From contig JAPZUD010000002.1 of the NCBI GenBank assembly GCA_027533425.1, positions 372,001-436,000 on the forward strand: a stretch of DNA of 64,000 nucleotides, given 5' to 3'. Below the pieces are notes generated by a model. The model did no database searches and had not been told where the DNA came from. It saw only the letters and a list, made by a program, of their open reading frames with translations. Both the position numbers and the translations under genes were made by a program. Source of the stretch: Beijerinckiaceae bacterium (GTDB lineage Bacteria > Pseudomonadota > Alphaproteobacteria > Rhizobiales > Beijerinckiaceae). Of the stretch, positions 43,895-52,669 are shown one piece after another. The number at the start of each line of letters is the position of its first letter. The first letter of the stretch is position 1.

Positions 43895-44920
43895 TCAGCC
43901 CGCGAGCTGGTCGAGATGGCGGCGCAGGTCCTGCAGGGTGGGATAGCGCGTTTCGCCTTCAGGGCCCGCCGCCACGACCGAGCCATCCGAATACATCGTG
44001 AACCGCGTGCCGCCGGAATCATAGGCGCCGACGACGTCCAGCGTCTCCAGCGGCGGGAGCGGAGGCCGGCCGTCATCGAGGGCAGCCAGATCGGCATCGG
44101 CAATGAGGCCGGGCACCGGCGCGGGTTCCGGTTCCGGCAGTGGCGCCGGCTCGGGTTCCGGGGCGGGGGCCCGGCCGAGCTGGGCGCGGATTTCCTGCTC
44201 GACCGAGAGGACAGGCGGTTCGGGGATCGCCTGCAGCATCAAGTCCGGCGGTACGGGAATCGGCGTCAATTCCGGCAGGACCGGTGGCGCCAGCGGCAGC
44301 TCCGGATCGACGACGGTGTCAACCGGCGGACTCTCGGCCACCGGATGATCGACAGATGCCGGTCTGTCGACGGGCTGAGGTTCGGCCAAAGGCGGGGAAG
44401 GCCCGTCTTTCCCGGGGCCAGCCTCTGCGCCAAGATCCAGAGCCTCCGGAAGCGCGACCGGCGGCAGGTCGAATACCGGGTCCGGACCAGCAGGCGGGAG
44501 CGCAGCAGCGTCATCCGGCGCTGGCGGAATCGGTTCGACCGCCGGTTCAGGCACGGACGGGGCGGCAAGGGCAATACCGGCCGCAGCACCGGCCGCAGCA
44601 CCGGCGGCGAGCATGCCGGCGGCGATGGCGGGCTCTCGACCATGGCGGGGCGCAGCCTCGACCACCGGCTCCGGCATGCGAGGCCGTTCATCCAGCGTCG
44701 CCGCGAGGGCATGCGGTGTCGCGACCCGGCGCAGGGCGGCCAGAAGCGCGCGGGTGGAGAAGCCGATCGCCAGCGTCACCATGCCCGCGACCAGCGCAAG
44801 GATCCCGGCCTGGAAATGCACGAGGCCGAGATCGGTCGGGATCAGGTTCAGGGCACTGACGAGGCCCAGGATGCCACCAAGGACAAGAAGGGCAGCGACG
44901 AGGAAAATCGCGAAAATCAT
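43895..44920 (-). CDS. Proline-rich membrane protein, unknown function
   Basis: 341 residues. Two membrane helices near the N-terminus (about 1-24 and 36-60), an Ala/Gly helix around 100-117, a long Pro/Glu/Ala-rich low-complexity section (about 118-290) including EPEPAPLPEPEPAPVPG, and a conserved-looking C-terminal stretch of about 45 residues (GAYDSGGTRFTMYSDGSVVA, TRYPTLQDLRRHL). The ordered C-terminus probably carries the function; I do not recognise it. Confidence 0.7.
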   Translation of the reverse strand: MIFAIFLVAALLVLGGILGLVSALNLIPTDLGLVHFQAGILALVAGMVTLAIGFSTRALLAALRRVATPHALAATLDERPRMPEPVVEAAPRHGREPAIAAGMLAAGAAAGAAAGIALAAPSVPEPAVEPIPPAPDDAAALPPAGPDPVFDLPPVALPEALDLGAEAGPGKDGPSPPLAEPQPVDRPASVDHPVAESPPVDTVVDPELPLAPPVLPELTPIPVPPDLMLQAIPEPPVLSVEQEIRAQLGRAPAPEPEPAPLPEPEPAPVPGLIADADLAALDDGRPPLPPLETLDVVGAYDSGGTRFTMYSDGSVVAAGPEGETRYPTLQDLRRHLDQLAG

Positions 44921-45166
44921 CGGCTCGCCTTTTATGTACCGGCCTGAATTCCATCAAGAACGACAGGTCAAGGTAAACATTCCGCAAAGACAGCGCAAAC
45001 AGCCCCCGCGACCCGGCTGTTCCGGGCTGGAGGACAGCCCGAAACGCCGATCCTCCGGAACAAAGGGCAACAGCCGATTGCCCTTCGGCCCGGGCCGACT
45101 TACATGAAGGCAGCGCGGCCGTTGCGGCCGGCTTTACCGGATTCAGATGTTCGAGGAACCTTCCCC

Positions 45167-45766
45167 ATGTCCTTCACGCTTCCCGACCTCCCCTACGCCT
45201 ATGACGCGCTGCAGCCGTACATGTCGAAGGAGACGCTCGAATACCATCACGACAAGCATCACCTCGCTTACGTGAACAATGGCAACAACCTGCTGAAGGG
45301 CTCGGAATTCGAGGGCAAGAGCCTCGAGGAGATCGTGAAGGGCTCGTTCGGCAAGAATGCCGGCCTCTTCAACAATGCCGGCCAGCATTACAACCACATC
45401 CATTTCTGGAACTGGATGAAGCCGAATGGCGGAGGTGCCATTCCCGGCGCGCTCGAGAAGAAGATCATCGAGGATCTCGGCTCGGTCGAGAAGATGAAGG
45501 AAGACTTCATCCAGGCCGGCATCACCCAGTTCGGCTCGGGCTGGAACTGGCTGGCCGTGAAGGACGGCAAGATCGTCGTGATGAAGACCGCGAATGGCGA
45601 AAGCCCGCTCGTTCAGGGCGCCAGCCCGATCCTCGGCTGCGACGTGTGGGAGCATTCCTACTATATCGATTACCGCAACCGCCGGCCGGATTACCTCAAG
45701 GCCTTCGTCGAGCATCTCGTGAACTGGGAATACGTGGCCGAGATGTATGCCAAGGCGACCGCCTGA
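45167..45766 (+). CDS. sodB: Superoxide dismutase, Fe/Mn type
   Basis: 199 residues from the ATG at 45167. Metal ligands: His27 in LEYHHDKHH, His in NNAGQHYNHIHFWN, and Asp/His in GCDVWEHSYYIDY. It removes superoxide in the cytoplasm. Short in-frame sequence upstream of the ATG is not homologous. A strong terminator follows (45792-45816). Metal choice (Fe or Mn) cannot be settled by eye. Confidence 0.96.
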   Translation: MSFTLPDLPYAYDALQPYMSKETLEYHHDKHHLAYVNNGNNLLKGSEFEGKSLEEIVKGSFGKNAGLFNNAGQHYNHIHFWNWMKPNGGGAIPGALEKKIIEDLGSVEKMKEDFIQAGITQFGSGWNWLAVKDGKIVVMKTANGESPLVQGASPILGCDVWEHSYYIDYRNRRPDYLKAFVEHLVNWEYVAEMYAKATA

Positions 45767-45791
45767 CCGCATCGGCCAGGCCGGAACATGG

Positions 45792-45816
45792 AAAAGGGGC
45801 CTCAGGGCCCCTTTTT
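45792..45816 (+). terminator. Rho-independent terminator of sodB
   Basis: GGGGCC-TCAG-GGCCCC followed by five T, with an A-run before, 26 bases after the sodB stop. The A-run may allow use in the other direction too. Confidence 0.9.
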
Positions 45817-45884
45817 GCTGTCCGTCAGGAACAAGGCATCGCGCGATGACGAGCGCCCGGCGTCCGGCCCGGCGGAGCCAGGCC

Positions 45885-46106
45885 TCAATCGTGGCCGTGC
45901 GCGTCCTCGTTGATGGTGATCGTCCGCATCTGCGAGAAATCGACCGCAACCGGGGCTTTCGCCTTCATCATCTGGACCTGATAGGTCTTGATGACGTGTT
46001 CGAGGCGGCGATAGACTTCCTGGTAGGTCGCGTCTTCCTTCGGCAGGTTCAGCGGCTTCAGGCAATAGTCGATGATTTCCTTGGGCCGGTCGAAAATCTG
46101 GCTCAT
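45885..46106 (-). CDS. Small conserved hypothetical protein
   Basis: 73 residues from the ATG at 46106, which has GAGGAG seven bases upstream. MSQIFDRPKEIIDYCLKPLN, a helical middle, then VDFSQMRTITINEDAHGHD. It resembles a short alphaproteobacterial protein family that I cannot name. Cytoplasmic; role unknown. Confidence 0.7.
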   Translation of the reverse strand: MSQIFDRPKEIIDYCLKPLNLPKEDATYQEVYRRLEHVIKTYQVQMMKAKAPVAVDFSQMRTITINEDAHGHD

Positions 46107-46213
46107 GATGCGTCTCCTCACCGCGTGCCGAACGATTCCGGCGATGGTTTCCCTTAACAGCCCTGAAGGGCGGGCCGCAATCCTCCCCTTGGCGGAGAGG
46201 ATGGCGTGTTGTG

Positions 46214-46570
46214 CTATTTTGCCTGGAATACGAACCAGGCGCCGGCACAGATCAGCGCGAAGCCGATCCCGTGGTTCAGCGTCAGCTTCTCGCCGAGATA
46301 GAGCACCGAAAAACCGGCGAAGACCACCAGAGTGATCACTTCCTGGATCGTCTTCAGCTCCGCCGCGGAATAGACCGCATGGCCCATCCGGTTGGCCGGC
46401 ACGGCGAGGCAATATTCGATGAAGGCAATGCCCCAGCTGGCGAGGATCACGACCGGCAGGGCTGTCGTCTTGAACTTCAGATGGCCATACCAGGCGAGGG
46501 TCATGAAGACATTCGAGGCCAGCAGCAGCAGGATCGGCCAGAGATAGGCAGGATTGATTGTGGAGGGCAT
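46214..46570 (-). CDS. DUF486/DMT-type small membrane protein
   Basis: 118 residues with four membrane helices. WPILLLLASNVFMTLAWYGHLKF and the AVPANRMGHAVYSAAELKTIQEVITL motif are typical of DUF486, a small DMT-superfamily protein. Possible transporter; substrate unknown. Confidence 0.92.
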   Translation of the reverse strand: MPSTINPAYLWPILLLLASNVFMTLAWYGHLKFKTTALPVVILASWGIAFIEYCLAVPANRMGHAVYSAAELKTIQEVITLVVFAGFSVLYLGEKLTLNHGIGFALICAGAWFVFQAK

Positions 46571-46650
46571 GGGGTTTCCGGAGACGAGGGAATCACCCGG
46601 AGAGCGTGGCGGGTTTGCCCCTCCTTGTCATGGGGGCGCGGGCGAGGCCC

Positions 46651-47487
46651 CTACCCTGCCATCCGCGCGAGCTGCATCCCGGCAGCGGCGCAGATCTCGC
46701 TGAAGCGGTCCGAACGGAAGAAGGCGAGTTCGGTCAGCCGGCTGTCGGTGGCCGGGTCGAGTGCGCGCAGGGCATCATCCACCTCGCCGGGATGGCACAT
46801 GACGAGATGAGCCGGGCCGGGCGCAACGAGATAGCTGGCGAAATCGGCGCCATAATCGGCCGCGGGGTCGAAGGCGGAATAGCCGGCGAAGCCCCGGTTG
46901 AGGCGGAAGCCTGCCTCGGCCATCCGGCGGCTGAACGGCCCGGCCAGCAGGGCCAGAAGCCGCGCCTTGCGGGCGAAACGGCCGCGGGCGCGGATCGCGG
47001 CGGGGCTGTCGCCGGGATCGCGGATCCACGGTTCGCGGCCGGGATAGCGCCGCGCCAGCACGGCGAGCAGCGCACGGCGGATGCCGGGAAGCGCATGGAC
47101 ATGCTGGTGACCATCAATGAAATCCGGGCGCATGCCCATGGCCTGCTCGAACGCGTCGAGCTGGGCCTCGATCTCGCGCATGATCGCGTCGAGGGGCAGC
47201 GCCCCCGCCACGGCCCGCGCCAGCAGGGCGGGCAACTTCGGCTGGGCACGGTTTTCCGTCCAGCCCTCGCCCGCCGTCAGGGCCTCGCCGCAGGTCAGCG
47301 AGAGATGGACACCGAGATCGGCCGTGCCGGCCATGGCGCGGAGATCGCGTGCGGCTTCTGGCCATGACGGGCGGTTGGTCATGGCGCCTGTGGCAGTCAT
47401 GCGCCCGGCTTCCAGCAGCGCGAGGATGCCCCGGCTGACGGCGGGCGTCATCGCATAATCATCGGCACAGAGAACAAGCGGCACCAT
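46651..47487 (-). CDS. YdjC/ChbG-HpnK family carbohydrate deacetylase
   Basis: 278 residues from the ATG at 47487, which has GGAAG five bases upstream and begins the conserved MVPLVLCADDYAM; upstream in-frame ATGs at 47511 and 47502 are less likely. Metal-binding motifs: ADDY (Asp9/10), HLSL and DGHQHVHALP. The family removes acetyl groups from sugars or from hopanoid-linked sugars (HpnK). Divergent from a glycosyltransferase gene, which suggests work on a shared lipid-linked sugar. Confidence 0.88.
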   Translation of the reverse strand: MVPLVLCADDYAMTPAVSRGILALLEAGRMTATGAMTNRPSWPEAARDLRAMAGTADLGVHLSLTCGEALTAGEGWTENRAQPKLPALLARAVAGALPLDAIMREIEAQLDAFEQAMGMRPDFIDGHQHVHALPGIRRALLAVLARRYPGREPWIRDPGDSPAAIRARGRFARKARLLALLAGPFSRRMAEAGFRLNRGFAGYSAFDPAADYGADFASYLVAPGPAHLVMCHPGEVDDALRALDPATDSRLTELAFFRSDRFSEICAAAGMQLARMAG

Positions 47488-47602
47488 CAAGCTTCCATTC
47501 ATGCGGTCCATGAGAGTAACAGGGGAATGCCGGCCGCCTTCAGGGGCTTACCCTGCCTGCGCGGCCGCGGAAAGCCGTCCTGTTGTCAACCTGAGTCCGA
47601 GC

Positions 47603-48622
47603 ATGCCGCATCGTGCCCATCCCGAATTGTCGGTCGTCGTGCCCGTCTTCAATGAAGGCGAGAATATCGAGGCCCTGGTCGGCGCGCTGGTGCCGGTGCT
47701 CGAAGGCTGCGTCGCGAGTTTCGAGATCGTTTTCGTCGATGACGGCTCCCGCGATGACACCTTGGCCCGGATCCGACGCGCCGCCGAAACGGACAGCCGG
47801 TTGCGGGCGGTCTCGTTCAGCCGGAATTTCGGCAAGGAAATCGCCCTCGCTGCCGGGCTCGACCATGCCCAGGGCCGGGCGGTGGTGATGATCGATGCCG
47901 ATCTCCAGCATCCGCCGGAGACGATCGCGACCTTCGTGGCGAAATGGCGCGAAGGGTATGACATGGTCTATGGCCAGCGCGTCGACCGCTCGACCGACGG
48001 CCCGATCCGGCGCTGGATGACCGAGAAATTCTACACGCTTTTCGCGCGGTTCGGCGAAACGCCCCTCCCCCCAGGGGCGGGCGATTACCGGCTGATGGAC
48101 CGCAAGGTGGTGGAGGCCCTGCGCCGGCTCGGCGAGCGGGCGCGCTTCTCGAAGGGGCTTTACGCATGGGTCGGGTTCAAATCCATCGGCGTGCCCTTCG
48201 AGGTGCAGGAACGCCTGCACGGCACATCGAAATGGGGCTACCGCCAGCTGACGCGCTTTGCCTTTGACGGGCTCTCGTCCTTTTCCACGCTGCCGCTCAA
48301 GCTCGCGACCTATATCGGGCTCGGCATCTCGATCTTCGCCTTCACCTACGCGATCACCATGCTGCTCCGCACGATGGTGCTGGGCGTGGATGTGCCCGGC
48401 TTCCCCAGCCTGATCGTCTCCGTCATGTTCTTTTCCGGCATTCAACTCGTTTTTCTCGGCGTGATCGGCGAATATGTCGGCCGAATCTTCGCCGAGGTGA
48501 AACGGCGGCCGCTCTATATCGTGGCGGAGGAGGTCGGAGGGCGGCATGGATCGAGGGAGGCCGGCGCATCGCGGGCACAGGCAGCGGGCAGCGCGCCCGA
48601 TGCGGTGCCGCCTGCCGGCTGA
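47603..48622 (+). CDS. Family 2 glycosyltransferase (polyprenyl-phosphate sugar type)
   Basis: 339 residues from the ATG at 47603. N-terminal GT2 domain with VVPVFNEGENIEALV, DDGSRDDTL, and MIDADLQHPPE; C-terminal two membrane helices (about 234-257 and 268-292) followed by a basic tail. This is the DPM1/ArnC/GtrB layout that loads sugars on undecaprenyl phosphate. Positioned between the deacetylase and murJ in the envelope gene group. Confidence 0.9.
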   Translation: MPHRAHPELSVVVPVFNEGENIEALVGALVPVLEGCVASFEIVFVDDGSRDDTLARIRRAAETDSRLRAVSFSRNFGKEIALAAGLDHAQGRAVVMIDADLQHPPETIATFVAKWREGYDMVYGQRVDRSTDGPIRRWMTEKFYTLFARFGETPLPPGAGDYRLMDRKVVEALRRLGERARFSKGLYAWVGFKSIGVPFEVQERLHGTSKWGYRQLTRFAFDGLSSFSTLPLKLATYIGLGISIFAFTYAITMLLRTMVLGVDVPGFPSLIVSVMFFSGIQLVFLGVIGEYVGRIFAEVKRRPLYIVAEEVGGRHGSREAGASRAQAAGSAPDAVPPAG

Positions 48623-48643
48623 GCCGCCGGGAGCGCGGCATCG

Positions 48644-50149
48644 ATGATCCGCGCTTTCCTCTCCGTCGGGGCCTGGACCCTGCTCTCCCGGCTGACCGGG
48701 TTCCTGCGCGACATCCTGCTGGCGCGGGTGCTCGGGGCCGGGTTGCTGATGGATGCCTTTGCGGTCGCCTTCCGGCTGCCGAACCATTTCCGGGCGATCT
48801 TCGCGGAAGGCGCCTTCTCCACGGCCTTCATTCCCGCCTATACCCGCATCCGCGCCCAATCGGGCGAGGCCGCCGCAGCCCTGTTCCAGGGGCGGATCCT
48901 CAGCCTCGTGCTGGTGACGCAGCTCCTGCTGCTCGGGTTGGTCCTCGCCTTCACGCCCGGCTTTGTCGGGCTGCTCGCACCGGGTTTCGCGGCCCGGCCG
49001 GGCGCGATGGCTTTGGCGACCGAGCTGACGCGGATCACCTTTCCCTATCTCGCGTTGATCACCCTCGTCGTGCTCTGGACCGGCGTGCTGAATGCCGAAA
49101 AGCGCTTCGTCGCCGGGGCGGCGGCGCCGGTGCTGCTCAACCTCGCGATGATCTCGACCCTGCTGGCCGGGGCGGCCTTCGCCACGCTCGCCCATGCCGC
49201 CGCCTGGGGCGTACTGCTGGCCGGCATCCTCGAAGCGGGGCTGCTCGGCTTTGCCGCCTGGCGGGCCGGGCTGATCGCGCCGCCGGCGCGGCCGAGGCTC
49301 GATGCGGATGTGCGCGGGTTCTTCCGCGCCTTCGGCCCGGCGGTGATCGGCGCAGCGGGCGTTCAGATCGCAATGTTCGCCGATACGATCCTCGTCACCT
49401 TCCTGCCGCAGGGCGGGGCCTCGGCGCTGTATTACGCCGACCGGCTCTACCAGCTGCCCATCGGGGTGATCGGCATCGCCGCCGGCACGGTGCTTCTGCC
49501 GGAAATGAGCCGCCTGATTGCGGAAGGGCGGACCGGCGAGGCCCATGCCCAGCAGAACCGAGCGCTGGTGCTGAGCTGGCTGCTGGCTGCGCCGTTCTTC
49601 GCGGGGTTCCTCGCCATCCCCGAGGTGATTGTCGCGGCCCTTTTCGAGCGCGGCGCCTTTGATGCCCGCGCCAGCGCCGCCACGGCGGCGGTGCTGGCAG
49701 CCTATGCGATCGGGCTGCCGGCGATTGTCGGGATCCGCTCGATGGTGGCGAGCTTCCATGCGCGCGGCGACACGAAGACGCCGCTCTATGCCTCGCTGAC
49801 GGCGATCGGCCTCAACCTCATCATCAAGCTGGTGGTGTGGAACCGGCTCGGCGCCGCCGGGCTCGCTCTGGCAACGGCGATCGGCGCGATCGTCAATTTC
49901 GGCATCCTGTTCGTGCTGGCGAAGCGTCAGGGCAAGGCCGCACCGGACCGGATGGTGGCCAAGACCGCGCTGGCGCTCTCGGTCTGCACCGTTTTGATGG
50001 CCGGCATGCTGGTCGCGGCAGACCGGGCCTATGCCAGTTTCACGCCGCTGGCCCGGCTGCCGGTGATCGCCGTGATCGGGGCGATCTTCTATGCGAGCGC
50101 GGTGACGCTCGCTTTCATCATGGCAAGGCTGCCGCTCCGGCTCCGGTAG
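48644..50149 (+). CDS. murJ: Lipid II flippase MurJ
   Basis: 501 residues with 14 predicted helices of the MOP/MVF family. SVGAWTLLSRLTGFLRDILLA, FRLPNHFRAIFAEGAFSTAF and PAYTRIRAQSGE are signatures. It flips lipid II across the inner membrane for wall synthesis. Starts 21 bases after the glycosyltransferase gene, probably one transcript. Confidence 0.95.
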   Translation: MIRAFLSVGAWTLLSRLTGFLRDILLARVLGAGLLMDAFAVAFRLPNHFRAIFAEGAFSTAFIPAYTRIRAQSGEAAAALFQGRILSLVLVTQLLLLGLVLAFTPGFVGLLAPGFAARPGAMALATELTRITFPYLALITLVVLWTGVLNAEKRFVAGAAAPVLLNLAMISTLLAGAAFATLAHAAAWGVLLAGILEAGLLGFAAWRAGLIAPPARPRLDADVRGFFRAFGPAVIGAAGVQIAMFADTILVTFLPQGGASALYYADRLYQLPIGVIGIAAGTVLLPEMSRLIAEGRTGEAHAQQNRALVLSWLLAAPFFAGFLAIPEVIVAALFERGAFDARASAATAAVLAAYAIGLPAIVGIRSMVASFHARGDTKTPLYASLTAIGLNLIIKLVVWNRLGAAGLALATAIGAIVNFGILFVLAKRQGKAAPDRMVAKTALALSVCTVLMAGMLVAADRAYASFTPLARLPVIAVIGAIFYASAVTLAFIMARLPLRLR

Positions 50150-50155
50150 CAGCGA

Positions 50156-50461
50156 TCAGCGCAGCACGACGCGGGTGCAGGTGGCGAAGCCCGGCTGGAG
50201 CGGGAAATGCCGGGCCTTGCCGGCCAGCCAATGCTCGCAATCGGCCGTCGAGCGGAAGCAGCCCTGGAAGCTCTTGCGATCCACGATGCCGTGGCGAAGG
50301 GCACGCCCGCCGAGATAATTCCCGGCAATGGCGGCGCGCTCGGGCCCGGAACCGCGCGTACCGGAACAGGCCGTGCCGACAGAAGGCGGCGACCAGGCGG
50401 CAGCCGGCATGGCGAGGCCGGCGAAAGCCAGCGCGAGCGCAACGGAACGAAATGTCTTCAT
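50156..50461 (-). CDS. Small secreted cysteine-containing protein, unknown
   Basis: 101 residues from the ATG at 50461. A clear signal peptide (about 1-21, LALAFAGLAMPAAAW) then a mature part with four cysteines (ACSG, GCFRSTADCEHW, TCTRV) likely paired in the periplasm. No family recognised. Converges with murJ. Confidence 0.65.
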   Translation of the reverse strand: MKTFRSVALALAFAGLAMPAAAWSPPSVGTACSGTRGSGPERAAIAGNYLGGRALRHGIVDRKSFQGCFRSTADCEHWLAGKARHFPLQPGFATCTRVVLR

Positions 50462-50613
50462 GTCATCCATCCTGTTCGATTGCCGGCATAATAGCCGAAC
50501 ATCGCCCGATCCGGGCCGGATTGCTGATCCCTCCTGCCGGATTCTCGAAACAGGGTGAAGAGGCATGCTGCCCGAAACTTGCAGTCTGCACCGTCCTCCC
50601 CCATCTTTATGGG

Positions 50614-51045
50614 ATGCTGTTGCGCATTCGCCCCCTGATGCTGGTCCTGCTCGTGCTGGCGCTCGCCTTGCCGATGCGGCTGCACGGGCTGATGTTGGCC
50701 GGACCTGTCCATGCCGCATCCAGCCAGCACGGGGCGGCACCACCCTGCCATGACGCGGAAGGCCATGCGCCCGGGCATGCGCTCCCGGCAGCACATGAGC
50801 CGCATCAGCCTGTTCCGGTAGCCCCTTCTCCGGATACCGACATGCCGGAGAGTCCGGCGCCCGCCGGCAAGGCAACCCATGCCAGCCTGCATTGCGCAAC
50901 TGCCGGCATGGTGGTTCCGGTGCGGGCGGTCGATGTGCCCGCACCGCACAGCCTCGCCATCGAGGCGCTCCGGCCGGCGGAAATGCCGCCGGGCGACGGG
51001 CTGGCGCCCCCCCGGCAGGAACGCCCTCCCCGCCCATTCACCTGA
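50614..51045 (+). CDS. His-rich secreted protein, DUF2946-like
   Basis: 143 residues from the ATG at 50614. Hydrophobic signal (about 5-30), then a His/Pro-rich region ([20 protein letters not shown]) and a CATAGMVVP motif similar to DUF2946-like copper-linked proteins. It lies 47 bases before the His-rich DUF305 gene; together they suggest periplasmic copper binding (inference). Confidence 0.6.
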   Translation: MLLRIRPLMLVLLVLALALPMRLHGLMLAGPVHAASSQHGAAPPCHDAEGHAPGHALPAAHEPHQPVPVAPSPDTDMPESPAPAGKATHASLHCATAGMVVPVRAVDVPAPHSLAIEALRPAEMPPGDGLAPPRQERPPRPFT

Positions 51046-51092
51046 TCCCGCCGCCCTTGCGCGGCTGTTTCCCTTTTGATCAGGAGATTCTT

Positions 51093-51557
51093 ATGAAAAC
51101 GACGCTTCTTGCCGGCTGCGTGCTGGCGCTCTTCACCCTGTCCGCTTCCGCCCAGCCGCATGGCGGCCATCACGGCGGACATCATGGGGGCCATCACGGC
51201 CCCGGACCGGGCGCGATGCCCGGCGGCGGACATGGCCAACATGGCCAGCACGGTCAACATGGTCAGCATGGCCAGCACGGCCGGCCTGCCGCCGCGAACG
51301 AGCCGGCCTCGACCAAGGCCTTCCGTGAAGCCAATGACCGCATGCACAAGGACATGGATATCCGCTTCTCCGGCGATGCGGATATCGACTTCATCAAGGG
51401 GATGATCCCGCATCACCAGGGCGCCATCGACATGGCGCGCGTGGTGCTGGCCCATGGCAAGGACCCGGAGACGCGGAAGCTCGCCGAGGAGATCATCGCC
51501 GCGCAGGAGAAGGAAATCGCCTTCATGCGTGACTGGCTGAAGAAGAAGGGGCAGTAA
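51093..51557 (+). CDS. His-rich DUF305 protein
   Basis: 154 residues from the ATG at 51093 with AGGAG upstream. Signal peptide (about 1-20), then a low-complexity metal-binding region made of GGHH repeats and five GQH units, then a DUF305 helix bundle with [19 protein letters not shown] and [14 protein letters not shown]305 proteins often occur with copper resistance genes. The repeat section may vary between strains. Confidence 0.85.
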   Translation: MKTTLLAGCVLALFTLSASAQPHGGHHGGHHGGHHGPGPGAMPGGGHGQHGQHGQHGQHGQHGRPAAANEPASTKAFREANDRMHKDMDIRFSGDADIDFIKGMIPHHQGAIDMARVVLAHGKDPETRKLAEEIIAAQEKEIAFMRDWLKKKGQ

Positions 51558-51578
51558 GCCCTGCTCCGGAACGAGAAA

Positions 51579-51604
51579 GGCCGCGACCCGGGAAGGTCGC
51601 GGCC
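51579..51604 (+). terminator. Strong hairpin after the DUF305 gene
   Basis: GGCCGCGACC-CGGGAA-GGTCGCGGCC gives ten pairs. No T-tract follows, so this may be a Rho-supported or mRNA-stabilising structure. More inverted segments follow to about 51700. Confidence 0.6.
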
Positions 51605-51749
51605 AATCGTCAAAGGGTCTCGAACCTTTGGTGGCACCGGGAATTCATTGGGGGGCTTGAGACCCGAAGCCACGGATACCGGTCTAGCAGGCCCGCTTTA
51701 AGGAGCCGTAAGGTGCCGCGCCGGGCCGTGGTTCAGTTTGGCACAATCC

Positions 51750-52661
51750 TCAGGGCGGGTTCGCGAGGCTCCGCATCCGCTCGCGATAGCGCACCCGTTC
51801 GCGGTGGACGGTATAGACCCCGCTGGCGACGATGAGGGCCGAGCCGGCGGCGATCCATTCATCCGGCAGCGTACCGAAGACGAGATAACCGAGCAGGGTG
51901 GCCCAGATCAGCTGGATATAGGCGAAGGGCGCGAGGAAAGAGGCTGTCGCGCGCTCATATGCGAAGACCAGCATCGAATGGCCGGCCACGGAAATCAGGC
52001 CGATCAGCACCATGAACAGCCATTCCCGGGGCGTCGGATTGGTCCAGTAGAAGGGGATGATCATGCAGGCCCCGGCCAGCATGGTGAGGCTGGTCCAGAC
52101 GAGGGTGGTTTCGGCCCGGTCCTTCGAGGAAACGGAGCGCGTGACGACAGCCGCCATCGACCAGGCGATCGCAGAGCCTATGGGCAGCAGGGCCGCCATC
52201 TGGAAAGCGCTGGTGCCGGGCCGGATGATCAGCAGCATGCCGGCAAAACCGACCAGGGTGGCGCCCCATCGACGCAGGCCCACCTGCTCTTTGAGGATGA
52301 CCACCGAAAAGACCGTGATCAGCACGGGCCAGATGAAGTTGATCGCGCTTGTATCCGCCAGCGGCAGATAGGAAAGGCCACTGACGAAGAGCAGCGAGGA
52401 CACGAGGATGGCGACGCCCCGGAAGATCTGCGTCTTCGGATGGGCGCTGTGGAAGGCTTCCGGCCCGCGCCGCCACCAGACATAGGGCACGGTCAGCCCC
52501 GCCACGATCACGCAGCGGACGAAGAGGATCTGCGCCGGCGGCAGGGAGGAGACCGCCAGCTTGGCGATCGTGTCGCCCACGGCGAAGAGAACCGTCGTGA
52601 TGACCAGCAGGACGAGCGCGAGAGGCTTGCTCTGCTGTGGCGGTTCATAGGGGTCGGCCAT
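51750..52661 (-). CDS. EamA-family drug/metabolite exporter
   Basis: 303 residues with about ten helices as two EamA domains. Signatures: RCVIVAGLTVPYVWWRR, SYLPLADTSAINFIWPVLI, and LAPFAYIQLIWATLLGYLVFG in the second repeat. Likely exports small metabolites at the inner membrane; substrate not predictable. The next gene (class IV aminotransferase) lies eight bases upstream, so they share a transcript. Confidence 0.92.
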   Translation of the reverse strand: MADPYEPPQQSKPLALVLLVITTVLFAVGDTIAKLAVSSLPPAQILFVRCVIVAGLTVPYVWWRRGPEAFHSAHPKTQIFRGVAILVSSLLFVSGLSYLPLADTSAINFIWPVLITVFSVVILKEQVGLRRWGATLVGFAGMLLIIRPGTSAFQMAALLPIGSAIAWSMAAVVTRSVSSKDRAETTLVWTSLTMLAGACMIIPFYWTNPTPREWLFMVLIGLISVAGHSMLVFAYERATASFLAPFAYIQLIWATLLGYLVFGTLPDEWIAAGSALIVASGVYTVHRERVRYRERMRSLANPP

Positions 52662-52669
52662 GATCCGCG

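Noticed and set aside
51150-51290. Tandem repeats in the DUF305 gene as a CRISPR-like array
   Set aside because: The repeats are in-frame His-rich codons (GGHH, GQH) without spacers.
51605-51640. A tRNA T-arm-like GGTTCGA on the minus strand
   Set aside because: No acceptor stem, D-arm or anticodon arm can be formed around it, so it is not a tRNA or tmRNA piece I can support.
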